Assembly: GCA_023429545.1 (NCBI GenBank)
Contig: JAEYUU010000010.1
Location: 1-5,803 of the forward strand
Direction: 5' to 3'
DNA length: 5,803 nt
DNA from: Verrucomicrobiota bacterium
GTDB taxonomy: Bacteria; Verrucomicrobiota; Verrucomicrobiia; Verrucomicrobiales; Verrucomicrobiaceae
Under the pieces are notes generated by a model. The model was not told the DNA's origin. It did no database searches and worked only from the letters and a program-made list of their open reading frames with translations. This document shows, piece after piece, positions 5,715-5,803 of this stretch; within the stretch, counting starts at the first letter, position 1; the number at the start of each line of letters is the position of its first letter. The position numbers were made by a program, and so were the translations under genes.

Positions 5715-5803
5715 ATGAGCAATACGAAAATGTACGTGGGCAACCTGTCCTGGAATGCCTCTGAAACCGATGTCCGCGCCCTGTTTGAGCAGTATGGCGA
5801 TGT
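5715..5803 (+). CDS. RRM-type RNA-binding protein (3' partial)
   Basis: Only the first 29 codons are inside the window. After a short N-terminus (MSNTK) comes the RNP2 motif MYVGNL on the first beta strand. The first helix follows, with ETDVRALFEQYGDV, the usual pattern of an RNA recognition motif. RNP1 would lie beyond the right edge. Small bacterial single-RRM proteins, common in cyanobacteria and the PVC group, bind RNA and are often linked to cold response; whether this one is so regulated is unknown. A weak GGTGAG lies 13 bp before the ATG. The gene is preceded by a long non-coding stretch with a small hairpin. Confidence 0.93.
   Translation, partial: MSNTKMYVGNLSWNASETDVRALFEQYGD

Overview
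This GC-rich window looks like chromosomal DNA of a member of the Verrucomicrobiota or a related PVC bacterium. That placement is inferred from gene content: a secreted DUF1080 protein, a secreted BD-FAE/HSL-type esterase and a small RRM protein, with weak or absent Shine-Dalgarno sequences at most starts. No rRNA, tRNA, insertion sequence, CRISPR array or phage gene was seen.

Left part (1-2570, all on the minus strand). In order of transcription: a Blc-type lipocalin lipoprotein, a DUF318/UPF0718 (ArsP_1 family) permease, and a TIGR03943/DUF1980-like membrane protein that runs off the left edge. The last protein carries an extraordinary His-rich segment of 95 residues, 38 of them His, with two near-identical GPGCGHDH modules. 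The spacings (39 bp, then 16 bp) fit one transcript. The permease and the His-rich protein probably form a two-part membrane system for a transition metal, or a system dependent on one.

Middle (2571-3423). A 154-bp divergent region separates the lipocalin from a complete Mn-type Fe/Mn superoxide dismutase on the plus strand. A clear Rho-independent terminator follows the dismutase. A metalloenzyme against superoxide, a lipocalin and a metal-type transporter thus sit side by side, suggesting an envelope or oxidative-stress and metal-homeostasis neighbourhood. This is inference from position only.

Right part (3424-5199, minus strand). A secreted alpha/beta-hydrolase esterase is followed after 51 bp by a secreted DUF1080 (3-keto-disaccharide hydrolase type) protein. 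Together they suggest extracytoplasmic processing of carbohydrates or their esters. Their transcription converges with that of the superoxide dismutase.

Right end (5200-5803). About 515 bp without a convincing gene contain several short inverted repeats. Then comes the first 29 codons of a plus-strand RRM-type RNA-binding protein. The most notable item in the window is the permease plus His-rich partner; the non-coding stretch before the RRM gene is the second place to look.
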